Of a DNA stretch of 31,764 bases, positions 28,640-31,764 are shown piece by piece. Source of the DNA: Liolophura sinensis. Lineage: Eukaryota; Mollusca; Polyplacophora; Chitonida; Chitonidae. The stretch's first letter is position 1. Each line of letters starts with the position of its first letter. A program made the translations under genes and the position numbers. The notes beneath the pieces were generated by a model that was given only the letters and a program-made list of their open reading frames with translations, was not told where the DNA came from and did no database searches. The stretch is taken from positions 32,683,501 through 32,715,264 of the forward strand of contig NC_088303.1 in assembly GCF_032854445.1 (NCBI RefSeq), in the 5' to 3' direction.

Positions 28640-29780
28640 CCCAACCACTATTTTCACACTAAATGTTCCCTAAACACAATATTTATGCTATGTTAGTCTC
28701 TAAACTGCATTAAGAAAATATTATGTTAACTGGTTCCATTTAAAAAAAAAACATTAAAGTTGGACCTTCTGCCTATCTTGTCGACCGCGGAGCGCTGGTA
28801 CAGTGACGTCATGCGGTGAATACCTCCCGGGATTATGTATTGAAAAGCCTTGCAAAGTGTAACTAAATCCATGCATTAGGCCTACCGACGGTGTGCTTTT
28901 CCAGAAGCTATCGTACGACTTAATCTATAATTACCCCTACATGCCCACCAGTTAATTAGCACCCTGAAAGTAATGTAAATAAAATAGTTTTATGTTCTGA
29001 AAAAGTATCACCGGCAAAAATAAATAAGGCTTGAATTATATTGCATGGAAAAAGCGACTGGTAACACAGAAACGAAAATTTTAAATTTGTCTGGGTTCCC
29101 GTTACGGGTTTTAAGGTGCAGCATGCTGTGGTGTGGCCTGTAGGCTAGGTGGGAAATGAGCTGGGAGCCGCTCTGTAGCCTCATGGCCGTTGAGGATAAA
29201 TGCTAGAGGTTCCCTGCAGTCCCTGTTGTTTCAAACAAGCAAGTAGCTAAACAACTTCTGCATTCAGGGAGTGAAAATTCGAACGGCTATACTGTTTGGC
29301 TTTTTGGGGGGATATGATAAGGCTCGTCCTTCGGTTCTTTTCTTTGAAAAGTGATGGCTGAGTCATAGTAAGTCTCATACGACTACGATCGAGTCCCCCG
29401 TATTCTCATGGCGTTTTTGACTGAGATCTGGTCCAGATTTTGTAAATTTGTGCCATTTTTAGGCCATGTATTTAACTTTACAGTATCCTGCATTTTGTTA
29501 CTGCAGTCGCAAGCCACACTTGGGCATGGAATAATCTCGAAAATATCTGTAGAAGTATAGCGATGTTTCCTGCTGTCTGTGTTGTACATGTAGAGAAGCC
29601 TCGCATGCCTCCAGTGAATGTGCCGTTGTGACGCCACAAGGCCAACGGTGGCTAAATCGTAGCGTAGTAGATTTTCTGATGCTTGGTGACCAAATTCTAC
29701 CGTTTTTCTTCAGTGTTCGACGTTTTAAACGATCAGGATGGATTCCAGTCGACATCGAACCATCTATCTGCAGTTTGAAA
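28640..29780. other. 3' flank, no supported gene
   Basis: Contains 'tcgaccgcggagcgctg' and other CG-containing stretches, and overlapping minus-strand open frames at 29383-29755. None of the peptides resembles a family I know. A first exon of a divergent gene cannot be excluded. Confidence 0.4.
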
Positions 29781-29784
29781 GGGA

Positions 29785-29985
29785 TCTATTTTAAGAATTG
29801 GCTTTTAGTGATCCTGTTGCCATGGCGAATGTATAAACTGAGTTTCATCTTCGTACGGAATCGTAACCGATAAAAATAGTTTTTAGATACTTTCCATCCC
29901 ACGCTATGAGCGCTGTGCACGGCTGTCGCACATAAGAATCACCATTTTGGCATTTTCACACATGGTTCCTCATGTTCAATGTGTC
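29785..29985 (+). repeat. Distant fourth copy of the ~300 bp unit
   Basis: 'ttaagaattggcttttagtg' then 'atcctgttgccatggcgaat' and 'gtttcatcttcgtac' parallel the unit near 28330-28400. 'tttttagatact' and 'cataagaatcacca' parallel the region near 28160-28200. Confidence 0.6.
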
Positions 29986-31690
29986 AAATCGTTCTTACAC
30001 GAACTGACCGATAACCCCCTGCTAGCTCCAAGACAGGCTTTTAAAGCCGCGTCATGCAGCTGTATATATGGGAGGGAGGGATTTTTTCTTGATCGTTCAT
30101 AATTACGGCGAATGTTTGAAACGGGCGCTCATCTTTCATTTTCTCTCTTTGTTTACAGGCACATTGTCACAATATGTCCAGTAGTTAGCTACATTTTAGC
30201 AAAGTTTTGAATATATTGTTGCTGTATGTCTGTGAGGAAAAAGTTTGGTAGTTTCTTCTTCATCATTGCTACGTAGTGACCGACGGAATCCTTCCTTTGA
30301 CAATGTCTAGTAGCCTTGTTATAACACAATATTTTGTCATATTCAACGTAATATAATGTTAGTCTAATAGAATTTATGTGTGATGTTATGTTGTGTTATA
30401 TTTAGCAGAACAATCTGTTGCACTAGCGGAATGCATTCTACCATCACTCAGACAACAGACTTTCAGTTAAAATTAACACATTATTGTTTTTTAAGTGTAC
30501 ATGTACCTGATTGTATATGACTCACCACTTACAATAGGTTCACATCTTTCCTCCTAACTGAACAGGCGGAGTCATAAGGCGGATTCAAACCCAGCCTAGG
30601 ACATGCATGCAGGGAATTGAAATATTTCCCCGCTCTTATAGTTCATGACGAATTGGTCTCGTATGTATTAAGCAACAGGTCTTAAGTTGCTATATAGGAC
30701 ATGCTTTAAAAAACCAAATTCAGGACGGAAGAATTCTGGTTGGCGCAATAATTGTTCCACAAAAAAGAAATAAATAAATAAGAGTCATTGTTTTGATTTA
30801 AATTTCCCAGAGCCAAATATTTTTATTCTAGCTGTTTTGAATTTTTGACTTAAGTTCTAAAACGTTTGATAATTATGGGCACAGTCGTTCAAAAGTGTAT
30901 GGGCAGTTAATCCCAGTATTCACAAAATTAGCATTAGTTTTGAATTGGGAACACATGGCTTATATTCATATTTACGCCTAGCTAAGCTCTTAATACACTT
31001 TTGAACAACAGGAGTCTGATGACAGTAAGCCATTGAAGGTGTTCATTTGGCCTATCGTTGGCAACCACTGGTATTTAGTCAATATGGTGCGCATGTAACA
31101 CGTCACATGTCGGAGATTTCCTCAGTGACTTGGCACAGGTCAATGGTTTACCCCGTGACCCCTCCGTTTTCTCACCAACAATTTAGCTGACTACCATGAA
31201 AGATATTTATTTATGTTAAAAATTCTCGCCTAGAAATAAAATATGGAATTAATAAAATTGATACTTTATTTTTTAAAAATAATTAAAAACTGAGAAAATG
31301 AGATAATGAATTAGTACATGTGAGAATCCTGCTACATTTCTGGAATATATGTAGTCTGAATGAAAGCCATCTACTGTATCAATTGAGCATCTACACTGTA
31401 TGCAGTATGCATAGTGGCCCACGGGTTGTTGAGTATGTCAATAACGCTGGGTACGAACTCGTACATATCTATATAATTAAATCAATGAGTTGTCATCGGT
31501 AGAAATACTTACAAAAGTCACACCCTGCGAGTGTAATAATTCTGATTTTATATCAAGTCGATAACATATGTTTGTTTTCACCGCAGCTGCAAGGATCCCA
31601 GGAGAGTAAAGATGAAAAACAAATGGCTTGTTGACCTCTGAGATCAGCGATAGGCCTTACACAAGATCAAACAAAGGTACACGAAGGCAC
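29986..31690. other. 3' flank, no supported gene
   Basis: AT-rich sequence. The minus strand near 30545-30600 contains 'gggtttgaatccgcc', a good B-box match, suggesting a decayed tRNA-headed SINE. Nothing else is supported. Confidence 0.4.
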
Positions 31691-31691
31691 T

Positions 31692-31694
<3 letters not shown>

Positions 31695-31764
<70 letters not shown>
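31695..31764. repeat. (AT)n microsatellite running off the window
   Basis: 35 uninterrupted AT dinucleotides up to the last base. True length is unknown because the window ends inside it. Confidence 0.98.

Noticed and set aside
29383-29755. Overlapping minus-strand frames as a divergent gene
   Set aside because: No recognisable family and no convincing splice context. Left as unannotated flank.

Overview
The window is nuclear DNA from an animal. It has long GT-AG introns, short exons, many dispersed repeats and no bacterial gene organisation. One gene is recognisable: the 3' two-thirds of NAE1 (APPBP1), the regulatory subunit of the NEDD8-activating enzyme E1. It lies on the + strand in 12 exons between about 147 and the stop codon at 24376-24378. 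I assembled it by hand. All splice junctions are GT-AG, the phases agree at every junction, and the 401 codons line up almost without gaps with the last three quarters of the human protein (534 aa) as I remember it. The exons for roughly the first 130 residues lie upstream of the window. A SINE-like family ending in text like 'gtaaaacaccaatcaaata', plus tRNA-headed SINEs and 'caaggtca' repeats, suggests a marine lophotrochozoan, probably a mollusc. That assignment is inference.

Layout: 1-4500, exons 1-4, with a MITE copy, a SINE and a duplicated tRNA-like SINE head in the introns. 4518-5868, a tandem array of ~49 bp units whose last member is the real 3' splice site of exon 5. 5929-9092, exons 5-7, a possible extra in-frame exon (6822-6914), a second MITE family and an array of ~11 'tctctttgcag' motifs (8200-8840). 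9093-18219, a 9.1 kb intron. Its first half is a 62/43 bp minisatellite (to ~13.57 kb) with an internal ~2.9 kb higher-order duplication; its second half holds MITEs, SINEs, a 38-40 bp minisatellite and a ~150 bp repeat carrying TCAAGGTCA motifs. 18220-20934, exons 8-11. 20935-24218, the last intron, with a 45 bp array ending just before exon 12. 24379-31764, 3' flank without recognisable coding sequence, holding a SINE, a short inverted-repeat element, a duplicated ~200 bp block, three ~300 bp tandem units with a distant fourth, and a terminal (AT)n tract.

The most unusual feature is the exon 5 array. Each unit carries a branch-point-like CTAAC, a pyrimidine tract, a terminal AG and about the first 12 bases of the exon. 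It looks as if a whole 3' splice site was amplified about 28 times directly upstream of the functional one. The long stop-free frames within the arrays are by-products of the repeats and are not treated as genes.
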